Shown: positions 7,883 through 16,764, counted from the first letter of the stretch. The stretch is 57,779 nucleotides of DNA from Atopobiaceae bacterium (GCA_017545665.1 JAFWKQ010000022.1:1-57779), one strand, 5' to 3'. Notes: a model not told the origin generated them from the sequence alone. Program-made: numbers and translations.

Positions 7883-8848
7883 GGCAATGGGCTTGGGCGA
7901 AAGCTCGTAGCACACGCGGCAGATGCCGGGGACTTCGTCGAGGATGCGCGCGGTCATCTTCTTGAGCAGCGCCCAGTCGAGCTCGGGTACCTCGGCCGTC
8001 ATGACGTCCACTGTGTTGATGCAACGGATGATGCAGGGCCACTCAAAGGCACGCTTGCCGTCGCGCACGCCGGTGGCGCGGTAGTCGGGCACCACGCAGA
8101 AATACTGCCAGATGTCGAGCCCGGCCGCGTCAATCTCCTCGCGCACGATGGCGTCGGCCTCGCGCAACGCGTTCAGGCGATCGCGCGTGATGGCGCCCGT
8201 GCAGCGAACGCCCAGGCCAGGTCCGGGGAACGGCTGGCGATCCACCATGTTGGCGGGAAGGCCAAGCTCGCGACCGACCACGCGCACCTCGTCCTTGAAC
8301 AGCAGCTTTACGGGCTCCACGAGCTCCCAGTTGAGCTCCGCAGGCAGACCGCCCACGTTGTGGTGTGCCTTGACGCCCGCCTCGGACTCCAGGATGTCGG
8401 GATATATGGTTCCCTGCGCGAGGAAGCCAATGCCGTCGAGCTTGGCAGCCTCCTCGTCAAAGACCTTAATAAACTCCTCGCCGATGATGTGACGCTTAGC
8501 CTCAGGATCCGCCTCGCCCGCCAGCAGGCCCAAAAAGCGGTCGGTGGCATCCACATATATGAGCTCTGCGCCCAGTTGGTTTTGGAACACGTCGATTACC
8601 TGCTCGGACTCACCCTTGCGCATGAGACCGTGGTTCACGTGCACGCATACCAGCTGCTTGCCAATCGCCTTAATTAGAAGCGCCGCCACCACGCTTGAGT
8701 CCACACCACCCGAGAGGGCAAGAAGGACCTTCCCGTCTCCCACTTGAGCACGCATGGCATCCACGGCTTCGTCGATAAAAGCCTGTGCAAGCTCGGGAGT
8801 GCTTATGCGCGCCATATGGTCCGGGCGCTTGTTGGAGGTGAAATCCAT
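7865..8848 (-). CDS. guaA: GMP synthase ATP-pyrophosphatase subunit without glutaminase domain
   Basis: Makes GMP from XMP, ATP and an ammonia source in purine synthesis. The 327-residue product holds the ATP-pyrophosphatase domain (P-loop-like LSGGVDSS at 45-52) and the C-terminal dimerisation domain (PFPGPGLGVRC; ending KPIATVEWE). Standard GuaA has ~510 residues with an N-terminal class-I glutamine amidotransferase; that part is absent. The start ATG 8848 has an AAGGAGAG ribosome site; the upstream in-frame ATG at 8908 has none as good. The length matches the archaeal two-subunit GuaAb. No GuaAa-like partner lies in the window, so the glutaminase is elsewhere or free ammonia is used. The prophage abuts its 3' end. 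Confidence 0.9.
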   Translation of the reverse strand: MDFTSNKRPDHMARISTPELAQAFIDEAVDAMRAQVGDGKVLLALSGGVDSSVVAALLIKAIGKQLVCVHVNHGLMRKGESEQVIDVFQNQLGAELIYVDATDRFLGLLAGEADPEAKRHIIGEEFIKVFDEEAAKLDGIGFLAQGTIYPDILESEAGVKAHHNVGGLPAELNWELVEPVKLLFKDEVRVVGRELGLPANMVDRQPFPGPGLGVRCTGAITRDRLNALREADAIVREEIDAAGLDIWQYFCVVPDYRATGVRDGKRAFEWPCIIRCINTVDVMTAEVPELDWALLKKMTARILDEVPGICRVCYELSPKPIATVEWE

Positions 8849-8933
8849 GGGTCTCTCCTTACGTCGAAGTATAGTGTGGCTCAGCGCGGCCGCCTCCTTC
8901 GCTGCCAACGCCTACGGCCCACCGAATGCGGGT

Positions 8934-9047
8934 ATTGTACACCCGACTCCACGTAACTGCGGAATCTCCAACCAATGTTAAGAGGCGTTAATATTTGTTG
9001 TGTGACGCACGCTCACTCGGCTATCGAGCAAGAGGTTGAGTCTTCAC
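8934..9047 (-). promoter_or_regulatory. guaA upstream region with a possible -10 box and an 8-codon leader
   Basis: The 267-bp gap between guaA and the FHA gene holds a TACAAT on the minus strand (8934-8939), a possible -10, without a good -35. Further upstream an AGGAGG (9055-9060) precedes an ATG-TGA start-stop pair (9049-9044) and, one frame over, a GTG at 9047 opening an 8-codon ORF that ends at 9021. The ribosome site spacing to the GTG is ideal. Nothing else was seen in the gap. Confidence 0.3.
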
Positions 9048-9115
9048 ATGTGATCCTCCTCGCATAAGACAAGCCGCACAATCCTTCAAATCCTGCTCGA
9101 ATTGCACACGCATAG

Positions 9116-9568
9116 CTACGTCTCCCCATCCGCCTCGATCCAAAACAGAGAACCGCATACGTTAAGCACCTCGCCCTTCTCCATGAGGGAACTCTCCATT
9201 ACCGCCTCGTCTTGCAGCGTGGCGGGGTTTCGCGCACCAAGGTTCGTAACCAGCACTCCCCCTTCGCGCGGTTCCAGCCTTACGTGCCTGCGAGACACAG
9301 CAGGGGTATGCAGCACGACGTCACAGGCCGACCCACGTCCCACCACAAGACCGTCCTCCGGCACGGGAAGCGCGAGGTCGGCGGAAGGCGTGGCAATATG
9401 GATTCGCAGCTCGCCGGCATGGTCTTGCTGCTGGCGGACCTCACCCTCCTCGTACGCGCATAAGGGCACAATCTCGTCCTGCACCGCGAACTCATAGAGG
9501 CACTCATAGCATATGGGCATGTCGTCAAAGAGCTGTTGCCCGCAGCGGGGGCATGTCTTCGTATGCAC
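9116..9568 (-). CDS. Zinc-ribbon/FHA-domain protein
   Basis: A 150-residue protein starting at GTG 9568 behind GGAAGGTGATCCT. It has an N-terminal zinc ribbon with CPRCGQ and CYEC (four Cys) and an FHA domain at about 70-145: VGRGSACDVVL, SRRHVRLE and the later LGARNPATL contain the Gly-Arg, Ser-x-x-His and Asn positions that bind phosphothreonine. It is the last gene of the Tad operon. FHA domains read phosphothreonine marks from Ser/Thr kinases, so the pilus machine may be tied to kinase signalling; this is inference. Confidence 0.85.
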   Translation of the reverse strand: MHTKTCPRCGQQLFDDMPICYECLYEFAVQDEIVPLCAYEEGEVRQQQDHAGELRIHIATPSADLALPVPEDGLVVGRGSACDVVLHTPAVSRRHVRLEPREGGVLVTNLGARNPATLQDEAVMESSLMEKGEVLNVCGSLFWIEADGET

Positions 9569-9580
9569 AGGATCACCTTC

Positions 9581-9955
9581 CTACGAACATTCTGTTCCGA
9601 GCAGGCCACAGGAGGCCGAATCGATCTCCGCAATCGCCACCCAAGACCCAACGGACGGCCACGGCAGCTTAGACGCCGGACGCTCGAACACATAGCGTGC
9701 GCCAAATGCGCTCACTAGTCGTTTGGGCGGAACGCCACGACAGGACTTGAGCACCTCTCCGTCACGAGTGACAAAAGCAACGTCGAGGGGATAGCGCATC
9801 CCCCATGTGTGGATAGACGAGCAGCCACAAAGGGCAACGCCATCTGCGTTGGCATCGGTACCCAAAAGGCCACGCAGACGCTCTTGCCGCGATCGAAGCG
9901 CCCGCATACGCATTATTGTTCCGGAATCGTACATTTTGCATGCGATGTGTCCCAT
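9581..9955 (-). CDS. DUF192-family protein
   Basis: A 124-residue DUF192 protein: RLRGLLG near the start, the family core SIHTWGMRYPLDVAFVTRDG (normally xxxTxxMxFPLDvvFld), VLKSCRGVPP and a C-terminal AIAEIDSASCGLLG. The most N-terminal ATG, 9955, has no useful ribosome site because it is 2 bases from the TadE-like stop; ATG 9910 (MRMRALRS) is an alternative. DUF192 genes are repeatedly found near Tad loci and other secretion genes; no biochemical role is established to my knowledge. Here it sits between TadE-like and FHA genes. Confidence 0.8.
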   Translation of the reverse strand: MGHIACKMYDSGTIMRMRALRSRQERLRGLLGTDANADGVALCGCSSIHTWGMRYPLDVAFVTRDGEVLKSCRGVPPKRLVSAFGARYVFERPASKLPWPSVGSWVAIAEIDSASCGLLGTECS

Positions 9956-9957
9956 CC

Positions 9958-10428
9958 TTACATCACCACTCCCGATTTATACCTATCGACCACCAGTGTC
10001 CTTTCGTGACGAAGGACAAGCGGCGCCTCGTACCGGACGCCAGCCATCACGAACGCAGACGGCCATGGTCTTATTGCCAATGTGCACGTAAAGCGCGTGA
10101 GTCCCGGAGCAAGGCTCAAGACTCCCCCACCCCCATTCGCCCCCACAGGCTCCGCCCGCACTTCCACCTCGCACGCAGAAGCAGACCCCATGGCATGCTC
10201 GATGCTTCGCCTGACCTCCTCCACGGCGTGCACGGTGCTCTGCGTACCTTTGGGAGCGACGCCTGCCACCGTAACGGCATCTGCGGATACGCGGTCGAAG
10301 GTGGCGCAGAGCGAAACGAAGCGCGCCAAGTTATACACCGTCAACGCGACAACAATTACCACGGGCATAAGCACGGCAAGCTCTACCGCCATCTGACCGG
10401 AGCACGCTTTGCCTTTGGCTGCCCTCAT
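9958..10428 (-). CDS. TadE-like pseudopilin
   Basis: A 156-residue protein with the pseudopilin signature near the N-terminus: GQMAVELAVLMPVVIVVALT has Glu five residues into the hydrophobic stretch, after a Gly cleavage site. The rest is a short extracellular domain (EVEVRAEPVGANGGGGVLS). It would be cleaved by a prepilin peptidase and sit in the membrane as a minor pilin. Overlaps the upstream TadG-like stop by 4 bases. Confidence 0.8.
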   Translation of the reverse strand: MRAAKGKACSGQMAVELAVLMPVVIVVALTVYNLARFVSLCATFDRVSADAVTVAGVAPKGTQSTVHAVEEVRRSIEHAMGSASACEVEVRAEPVGANGGGGVLSLAPGLTRFTCTLAIRPWPSAFVMAGVRYEAPLVLRHERTLVVDRYKSGVVM

Positions 10429-12485
10429 TGGGAATCACCCGCAAGCGCAGACAGGTCGAGCGTAAGCGGCACCTGCACAGAGGTTCCGGGAATCGTGAGG
10501 GTCGCTAACGTAACCCGTTTTCCAATGCTCTGGTCCCAAACCCATAGCCCCAAGGCACGTGCCATCTGGAGCGGCGAGCCTCCCACGGGCAACGATTGCA
10601 CAAGCTGGCGTACCTTGCCCTCAGGTTCGAGCCCCGCCTTGCCGAGCACGTCCGACGTTCCAACCAGCACGGGCTTTCGCATACGCGTATCCGCAGGCTC
10701 AAGGCCCAATGCACCCATGAGTCCCGATACCTTCCTCTTGAGCCACGATCCCAACGTGGACCCAAACAGACCGTCCAGCCTTCCCAGGAAGTCGTCCGTC
10801 ATACCTCCCACATTCTCGTATGCCGACCCATACGAGGTGAGCAGACGTCCCCAGAGTCCCGTTATGCCCCCCATAAGGGAGCCCACGAGCCCATGGCTGC
10901 CACCCACTAAAGAGTCAAGCAGATGAGAGAGCACGTCGCCACCATTCGCGTTGCTATCGGGTGCCAACGCCGAGGCAGACACCGCAACGCCTGCCGGCAG
11001 CTCCGTCGATTGCATAAAAGCATCCGTGAGCTCTGAGGGAACCGCTGCCCCCGGGGCACGCTTTGCCACACAAACACAACCCCACGCACCCGGAGGACAA
11101 ATTCTTGGGCGGGGAACGCGCAGCTGCTCCAACGCACGATCGAACGCATCGGCTCCTTGCTCCGCGACGTCTTTGGCCCGTCGCTCCGCGTCTGCCTGAT
11201 CGTTGCGCGCACGCTCGTAGGTCTGTGCCTCCTCAACCACAATCTGCCAATAATGCTCGTATCCATTGCTTGCGCTGGTGGATATGCTCGCAACAGCGCC
11301 AAGATCCGCAACGTCCATGCCGCATTCGTCGCAACGCAATACGCTCCCTGCTTCCACGGCGGCAACGCAGTCGCTTCCAATCGCCGGTCCGCATGCCCCT
11401 GGGCACAGCAAGCTGGAATGCAGCGTCGGGCCATTCTCCTCTTCGGTACAAGGCCATCGGGCGTCCGTGTAGAGCCACGTCTCCCGCATCTCATTCGAAT
11501 TGCGCGCGAGGTGAGGAACGTAGAGGTCTACGGCACCATCTGGGTCCTCCCTATACCATGCCCCCTGTACTTCCTCCAACGCATACTCATAGAACGCCTC
11601 CCGCGCCAGCGAATCGGTAACCGACTCTATGTCCTGCGCCTCCGGCACCTCCTGTGCCAGACGCCGCGCATAGTAGGCGCGCGATCGGTTTATGGCATCC
11701 CCGAAAGTCCATAGCTCGGGACTTTCCACCATGGGATTGCTTGCCCCCACGAGCCCCGCGAGATCTTGTGCCCTCGACCTCATGCAGCGCGGTTCGTCCA
11801 CGCAATCCGCGATCCACGCTCTCCTGCGCGATTCATCTGCCCTTCTCTTTGCCTCCTCCACCTCCTTGGTAGCATCCTGCAAATCCTTAGCTGAGTCCGA
11901 GAGCTCCTCTCCGCTCACGTCTTGCGCAAGAGATGAGTAGTCCGATTGCGACTCCACGGGAAACGGCACCGCAATGCCCGCATAGTCCAGAGACCCTTGC
12001 GTATTGGCACGAACGCAGCGATATGAGTTCATGGCAACAAGACCGGGAAGTGCCTCCTCTACGACGCGCAAGCCCTCCAATGAGCTCCTGGCAAACGAGT
12101 TGCGAGAGTCCAAAATCTGTTGCCCCGCATCCATCGCCTTACCCGAAGCCTCCTGCGCCCCAGGAATCGCAGCCAGCACAAGACCCGCGCCCATGGAAGC
12201 CATGCCCGCCAAACCCATGCTCAAGACGCATGCGTCCACGACCTGCGCAACAGTGCAAAACCCAGCTACGGCGTTAGACCCTGCCAGAGCACCCGCATCC
12301 GCCACGCTCTGCACGTCCGCAGACCGCGACAAGGTCCATTGCGCTGCCGCCACGCAGAACACCAATGCCACGCTAACCAGCAGCGCAGTGGCCACGGCAA
12401 CGCTGGTGTAGCCCCTCTCGTCCACAAAGAGCCCTACGCCACATTTCGAGCGCAATACCTCACCAGCACGACATCCAGCTCTCAT
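10425..12485 (-). CDS. TadG-like large pilus-assembly protein
   Basis: The start ATG 12485 is chosen for its GGAGGGGG ribosome site; the product has 686 residues. The N-terminal domain is typical of TadG/TadE: DERGYTSVAVATALLVSVAL followed by QWTLSRSADVQSVADAGALA, the motif of Tad_G N-terminal regions. The remainder is a long, weakly conserved extracellular part with charged helices (about 200-280) and paired Cys residues (for example CPGACGPAIGSDC and CDECG), suggesting disulfides. It contains hydrophobic stretches near 550-590. Canonical TadG proteins have a von Willebrand domain; none is evident here. It is probably displayed on the surface with the Flp pilus. Confidence 0.75.
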   Translation of the reverse strand: MRAGCRAGEVLRSKCGVGLFVDERGYTSVAVATALLVSVALVFCVAAAQWTLSRSADVQSVADAGALAGSNAVAGFCTVAQVVDACVLSMGLAGMASMGAGLVLAAIPGAQEASGKAMDAGQQILDSRNSFARSSLEGLRVVEEALPGLVAMNSYRCVRANTQGSLDYAGIAVPFPVESQSDYSSLAQDVSGEELSDSAKDLQDATKEVEEAKRRADESRRRAWIADCVDEPRCMRSRAQDLAGLVGASNPMVESPELWTFGDAINRSRAYYARRLAQEVPEAQDIESVTDSLAREAFYEYALEEVQGAWYREDPDGAVDLYVPHLARNSNEMRETWLYTDARWPCTEEENGPTLHSSLLCPGACGPAIGSDCVAAVEAGSVLRCDECGMDVADLGAVASISTSASNGYEHYWQIVVEEAQTYERARNDQADAERRAKDVAEQGADAFDRALEQLRVPRPRICPPGAWGCVCVAKRAPGAAVPSELTDAFMQSTELPAGVAVSASALAPDSNANGGDVLSHLLDSLVGGSHGLVGSLMGGITGLWGRLLTSYGSAYENVGGMTDDFLGRLDGLFGSTLGSWLKRKVSGLMGALGLEPADTRMRKPVLVGTSDVLGKAGLEPEGKVRQLVQSLPVGGSPLQMARALGLWVWDQSIGKRVTLATLTIPGTSVQVPLTLDLSALAGDSQ

Positions 12486-12978
12486 AGTCCCCCTCCAACC
12501 ATTCAGGGCGCACGTCGGACGTAACGCTCTCTTCCACACAAACTCCCATGGCATCCCTCTTGCACGCCATCGTGGCAACGGCACCCAGCACTGGCAGCGG
12601 ACGCAAATGGCCACTCACGCATACCGTTGTTGTTCGCGCATCCGTCGCCCGGAAGATGTCAATGTGCCAATCCTGCTTGCCGCCCACATGGAACAGGCTT
12701 ACCGAAGGCACTGCCTCAAGGCGGCGCTGGACGAAAGATCGAACAACCTCATCGTCTTTGGAAGTTGCCGCCACACGTATGGCCTCGGCTGCCGCATGGC
12801 GCATGACCGTATGCGTATAGGACATGCAAACGGGCTGCACCAGCAACGCCAGAAGGAGCGCGAGCACCATGAGCAGCGCTGCCGCCTCCACCGTGGACTG
12901 TCCCCTCCGGTCTTTGGAAAGCGCCCTAATACGAGGCAAGGTCCTGCGCAAGCCCAACCGTAAGGCCGCCCCGCGCAT
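12460..12978 (-). CDS. TadE-like pseudopilin
   Basis: A 172-residue protein. ATG 12978 is preferred over the longer frame because the upstream part overlaps the next pseudopilin. It has a basic N-terminus, then DRRGQSTVEAAALLMVLALL (Gly cleavage site, Glu at +5) and an extracellular domain with four Cys. It overlaps the previous gene by 53 bases and the TadG-like gene by 26, so translational coupling is likely. One of several minor pseudopilins of this operon. Confidence 0.75.
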   Translation of the reverse strand: MRGAALRLGLRRTLPRIRALSKDRRGQSTVEAAALLMVLALLLALLVQPVCMSYTHTVMRHAAAEAIRVAATSKDDEVVRSFVQRRLEAVPSVSLFHVGGKQDWHIDIFRATDARTTTVCVSGHLRPLPVLGAVATMACKRDAMGVCVEESVTSDVRPEWLEGDYESWMSCW

Positions 12979-13135
12979 TATGAGACGACCCGCGTCGCGC
13001 AATGTCGAGCAACGTCCCCTCGTTTGCGGCATGCCAAATCGCAAAGAGCGCAACCGCAACTGCCAGGAAGGCAAGGAGTACCAGCGCATACTCAACGCTC
13101 GACTGCCCTCGCACACGCCTGCTATTCGCCCGCAT
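12926..13135 (-). CDS. Small TadE/Flp-type pseudopilin
   Basis: A 69-residue protein with VRGQSSVEYALVLLAFLAVA (Gly-Gln-Ser-Ser-Val-Glu-Tyr) at residues 8-27, the classic Flp/TadE processing site and hydrophobic helix, followed by a short tail. It resembles a Flp pilin more than a TadE and may be a second pilin. It overlaps the genes on both sides. Confidence 0.7.
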   Translation of the reverse strand: MRANSRRVRGQSSVEYALVLLAFLAVAVALFAIWHAANEGTLLDIARRGSSHNARGGLTVGLAQDLASY

Positions 13136-13667
13136 CCCTCTGCCCCCATTCCTCTTCCTCCATCCTCACCGTCCTCACGGTGCTACGAGCTCCGCCTTCA
13201 TGCTCCTCGACCACGCACATCTCCACCCAACCGGGACCCTGCACCAAACAACCCCATACGCCTCCCAAAAGGTCCAGATATCCTGCCTGGCACAGGACGC
13301 AATCGCCACGCCGTTTGTAGCGCTCTAACTCTGCCGAAGCAGCCTGCGCCACATTGCCTTCCGCGTCATGAGAAACGGGGCTTCCCATCCGCACGTCCGC
13401 TTGCCATCCGAGGTCCTCTCCTTGGCTTTTCGCCTCTTCTCGCACGGAATCCAACTTGCTTGAGGAATCGCTGTCTGGACCCTCATCGCAGCCTGTGCCT
13501 GCACCCTCATCCTCGCTATGGCTCTCGTCGGTAGAGGCAGACGACCACGGCCACGTCCCATCGGGCGCAAGCGACCTTGCGCCAAAGACTGCCGCCGTTA
13601 GCATCGCGAGCAGCAACGCGACGACAAGGACACAACGTGCCTTGTGCCTAGAGTGAGTTGATGCCAT
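13122..13667 (-). CDS. Membrane-anchored protein of unknown function in the Tad operon
   Basis: A 181-residue protein with an N-terminal signal-anchor (CVLVVALLLAMLTAAVFGA), then a Ser/Asp/Glu-rich low-complexity linker (residues about 45-75) and a C-terminal domain with three Cys (CVLCQAGYLDLLGG, MCVVEEHEGG). The first ATG lies inside the end of flp with no clear ribosome site, so coupling to flp is assumed. No known family recognised. It occupies the place where many Tad loci carry accessory pilus genes. Confidence 0.6.
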   Translation of the reverse strand: MASTHSRHKARCVLVVALLLAMLTAAVFGARSLAPDGTWPWSSASTDESHSEDEGAGTGCDEGPDSDSSSKLDSVREEAKSQGEDLGWQADVRMGSPVSHDAEGNVAQAASAELERYKRRGDCVLCQAGYLDLLGGVWGCLVQGPGWVEMCVVEEHEGGARSTVRTVRMEEEEWGQRDAGE

Positions 13668-13833
13668 CGGTAATGGCCTGCCATAGCTCGGTTATCTTGC
13701 CCCTGAAGGCAATGATCGCCACGATTGCGATTACCACGATCACGCCCACCAAAATCGCGTATTCCGTAGTCGCCTGCCCACGTTCGTCGTCCCTCATGCG
13801 TATGTACATGCGGCCGATCGCCTTCTTAGCCAT
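13648..13833 (-). CDS. flp: Flp-family major pilin
   Basis: A 61-residue prepilin. ATG 13833 is preferred because GGAGAGGAA is well spaced from it; ATG 13839 is too close. It has the Flp signature DERGQATTEYAILVGVIVVI (Gly cleavage site, Glu at +5 and following Tyr), one hydrophobic helix and a short C-terminal tail. It is the major subunit of the Tad pilus. The gene lies 38 bases after tadC, a gap that could allow separate expression. No prepilin peptidase gene is present in this locus. Confidence 0.9.
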   Translation of the reverse strand: MAKKAIGRMYIRMRDDERGQATTEYAILVGVIVVIAIVAIIAFRGKITELWQAITDGINSL

Positions 13834-13871
13834 TGTCATTTCCTCTCCAATCCCATGTTTTCCAATACTGT

Positions 13872-14507
13872 CTAGGCCATTCCTATTGCCGGCCCAAGCA
13901 GAGGTCCAAGTATCGCCAGGAGCATGGCTGGCACGATGAGCGTGCCCAGGGGTATGAGCATCTTTACCGGAACGCGCTCGATCTCCTCCTCCACCATCGC
14001 GCGCTGCTCGTCGCGGATCACCTGTGCCTGGCGCTCCAAGGTTGCGGACAGCGGAGTCCCAAACGCGAGCGCCTCGTTAACCGTGGACGCGAAGCGCTGT
14101 AGCGCGTTAACCTTAAGCTCTGCCGCCATGCAATCGAGTGCCTCGGCCCTGCTTTGTATGCCCATGCGCCAGAGGAGCATGCTGTCCCATAGCCGCGACG
14201 AGAGCTCTGTTCTATAGCGCTTGCAATACAGCTCCAGCGAGGAGTCAAACGAGAGTCCTGCGGAAAGTCCCAACGTTACAATGTCCAGAAACGCAGGCAT
14301 TTCCTTGCAAATCCGCACGCTGCGCGCCCTCTCGTCCGCGCGTCTACGCAATTTGCCCCCGGTCCTGCCTCCCCCATGCTGCCCCAGCGCTCGCATCTTC
14401 CGCGCCGCATGCGCAATCTGAACCGTCTCGCCGCCAAACAGCACATACGAGGAAATGAAGCCCATGGCCGCCACGACCAAAGCCAATACGCACAACCCCA
14501 TATCCAT
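13872..14507 (-). CDS. tadC: Tad pilus inner-membrane protein TadC
   Basis: A 211-residue T2SF-domain protein. ATG 14507 overlaps the tadB stop (TGATG) and has GGGAGGTG upstream. Predicted helices lie at the N-terminus and C-terminus (MLIPLGTLIVPAMLLAILGP), with the cytoplasmic GspF-like segment (EMPAFLDIVTLGLSAGLSFD, NEALAFGTPLSATLERQAQV) between. TadC and TadB form the membrane platform that the TadA ATPase drives. Confidence 0.9.
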   Translation of the reverse strand: MDMGLCVLALVVAAMGFISSYVLFGGETVQIAHAARKMRALGQHGGGRTGGKLRRRADERARSVRICKEMPAFLDIVTLGLSAGLSFDSSLELYCKRYRTELSSRLWDSMLLWRMGIQSRAEALDCMAAELKVNALQRFASTVNEALAFGTPLSATLERQAQVIRDEQRAMVEEEIERVPVKMLIPLGTLIVPAMLLAILGPLLGPAIGMA

Positions 14508-15451
14508 CACAAAACACCTCCCATGATCCGTCGAATGAGCAACAAGGCCACGCCATCCATAAGAGCGGCAAGAACGATGCATGCGGCGCCAGGTGCGGAT
14601 GTGACGCCGTGCTGGAAGTCCGGTGACATAATCAGCAGTAGCGCAACCATAATTACTGGCAGGCTGCACACGATGCGAACCGACAGGCGAACCTGCGCCG
14701 TGCGGACCGCAAGGAGACGCTCGAATTCCTCCTGCTGCTCAACGAGCACGGCCGCCCTTCTTAGCAGTGCGCGAAGCGGGCTTCCCGTCCTTTGGGAGAT
14801 AGAGAGCGCCGTAACCATGAGGTCCACACCAGGCGCACTCAGCTCCTCCCGCAGGCTCTCGAGCGCTTCGTCCACCGACATGCCGCAGCGAAGGCGTAGC
14901 GAGGCACGCACAAACGGTTTTGCGGCCTGGCCTCTCTCGTGAAGGCCAACGTACTCGATGGCTTGCACGAGCGTGTTGCCCGACTCCAGGGCAGTTGCCA
15001 TCGTGCGCAGCACACCAGGCATTTCGCTTGCGAGCTCGCGCTGTTGGGCACGCCTTCTGGCCACACGCCTCATCCGCACTCCCACCACACCGCAAACGAA
15101 CGCAAATATCGCAGCCAAAAGACTTCCCGCAAGCAAACCAACGATCGCGCAGGCAGCAGAGAAGAACGTTACGAGCAGTGCCGCCGCTTCCTCTCGGGAC
15201 AGGCGCCCTGCCAACCCACGAGTCCGCAGGTGACGGGAGAGCTCGTCTGCAGCGGCACCAAACGACTCGAGCGCAAGCAACTGCGCAATGAGGCCAGATG
15301 AAGCGAATGCTCTTATACCACGTTTCGCAACGCGAAGGAGCGACTGCAGTCGAGCCCTAACCGCATGCTCCGCAAAGCGTCCTGACCCAAGGCACACCCA
15401 GCAGAGAAGCCACACGAGAGTCCCGCATGTTAGGCAAAGCATCCACGCCAT
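14507..15451 (-). CDS. tadB: Tad pilus inner-membrane protein TadB
   Basis: A 314-residue T2SF-domain membrane protein. ATG 15451 follows AGGAGGTGAG, and the start lies within the end of tadA. Helices occur near the N-terminus, at about 105-140 and at the C-terminus. The cytoplasmic GspF-like domain includes EMPGVLRTMATALESGNTLV and TGSPLRALLRRAAVLVEQQE, matching TadC in layout. It partners TadC in the pilus platform. Confidence 0.9.
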   Translation of the reverse strand: MAWMLCLTCGTLVWLLCWVCLGSGRFAEHAVRARLQSLLRVAKRGIRAFASSGLIAQLLALESFGAAADELSRHLRTRGLAGRLSREEAAALLVTFFSAACAIVGLLAGSLLAAIFAFVCGVVGVRMRRVARRRAQQRELASEMPGVLRTMATALESGNTLVQAIEYVGLHERGQAAKPFVRASLRLRCGMSVDEALESLREELSAPGVDLMVTALSISQRTGSPLRALLRRAAVLVEQQEEFERLLAVRTAQVRLSVRIVCSLPVIMVALLLIMSPDFQHGVTSAPGAACIVLAALMDGVALLLIRRIMGGVL

Positions 15452-16764
15452 ACTCTCACCTCCTCTTCGTCCAAGACGCCCTCGAGCAGCCCCTGCTCCA
15501 CAAAACTCGGCTCCTTGACCATCTCCCATGAGCGGGCAACCTCATCGAAGTGAACGCATTCGCGCAGCTCCACCCCTCCGTCCGGCGACTCCCCCACCGA
15601 CGAGAGGGAGGCAAGGTATCGCGAACCGTCTGCGGTGCGTCGCGACATGAGCACGAAGTCCAGTGCAGAGGCAATCTGCATCTCGATGACCGAGGCAGGC
15701 AGGTCCATACCGAAACGTGCCATGAGGATGAGTCTCGATATGGCCTCGTGCGCAGACCCGGCGTGAAGCGTCGTCAGCGAACCGTCGTGTCCCGTGCTCA
15801 TTGCCTGCAGCATGTCTATTGCCTCGGCGCCACGCGCCTCCCCCACCACGATTCGGTCGGGCCGCATGCGCAGGGCGTTCCTCACCAGGTCTCGGATGGT
15901 TATCTCTCCCGTACCCTCCAGCGACGCGTCCCTGGCTTCCAGGCGCACCACGTTTGGGTGGCTATCGAACCTCAGCTCGGCCGAGTCCTCTATGGTCACT
16001 ATTCGCTCTCTCGGATCGATCTCGCACGACAAGGCATTGAGCAGCGTTGTCTTTCCCGACCCCGTGCCACCTGCCACCGCAATGTCCTTGCGCATGCGAA
16101 CCGCCCAAGCGAGCAACTGTGCGTACCATGCGGGAACCGACCCCAATTCCTGCAGGTGGGCAAGTGTGGTAATGCGGTTGGAGAACTTGCGGATCGTTAC
16201 CGCCGGACCGTCGATCGCGGTAGGCGCGGCCACCGCGTTCACGCGATCGCCATTGGGAAGGCGGGCGTTCACGATGGGACTTGCCTTGTCGAGGCGTCGC
16301 CCCAAAGGAGCAAGGATCCGGTCGATCACCAGCATGATCTGGTCGGCAGAGTCAAACACACGCTCAGCAGGATGTAGCTCTCCCGCACGTTCGAAGAACA
16401 GCTTGTCACATCCGTTTACCATGATTTCGGTAATGGTTGGGTCATCAAGCAGCGGTTGAAGGGGCCCAAGGCCGCAGACCTCATCCAAAACCTGCCGCAC
16501 GAGAACTTGCCTTTGCTCGGCGTCCAAGTCGGCATACGCCCCAGCGTTGAGAATGGCTTGGCAGGCAATGGAGATCTCGGAGCGCGCCGCCTCCACATCG
16601 TCGTCCATTGCCATGGAGGCAACCACCGAAAGGCCCAGCCTTTCTACCAGCTCCCTCTTAAGGCGGTCACGGGCTTCGGCAAGAGCCTGCGTGTTCGCAT
16701 TCGCGCCATTCGTCTTTTGCCCAACGCTTTGCTCCTGCTCGCGCACAAGCTCAAGAACGGACAC
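15430..16764 (-). CDS. tadA: Tad pilus assembly ATPase TadA/CpaF
   Basis: A 444-residue type II/IV secretion ATPase. GTG 16764 is 1 base after the tadZ stop with GGGAGG upstream. The N-terminal part has LGPLQPLLDDPTITEIMVNG, the CpaF hallmark; then RIVTIEDSAEL (Asp box), Walker A GGTGSGKTT at 232-240, MRPDRIVVGEARGAEAIDML (Walker B region) and STGHDGSLTTLHAG (His box). It powers polymerisation of the Flp pilus from the cytoplasm. The gene order tadZ-tadA-tadB-tadC is canonical. Confidence 0.95.
   Translation of the reverse strand: MSVLELVREQEQSVGQKTNGANANTQALAEARDRLKRELVERLGLSVVASMAMDDDVEAARSEISIACQAILNAGAYADLDAEQRQVLVRQVLDEVCGLGPLQPLLDDPTITEIMVNGCDKLFFERAGELHPAERVFDSADQIMLVIDRILAPLGRRLDKASPIVNARLPNGDRVNAVAAPTAIDGPAVTIRKFSNRITTLAHLQELGSVPAWYAQLLAWAVRMRKDIAVAGGTGSGKTTLLNALSCEIDPRERIVTIEDSAELRFDSHPNVVRLEARDASLEGTGEITIRDLVRNALRMRPDRIVVGEARGAEAIDMLQAMSTGHDGSLTTLHAGSAHEAISRLILMARFGMDLPASVIEMQIASALDFVLMSRRTADGSRYLASLSSVGESPDGGVELRECVHFDEVARSWEMVKEPSFVEQGLLEGVLDEEEVRVWRGCFA

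Noticed and set aside
7283..8677. 464-residue plus-strand frame
   Set aside because: Antisense of guaA and of the small acidic gene.
10621..10640. tRNA-like string AGGTTCGAGCCCC
   Set aside because: It lies inside the TadG-like coding frame and no cloverleaf can be formed around it. No tRNA or rRNA was found in the window.
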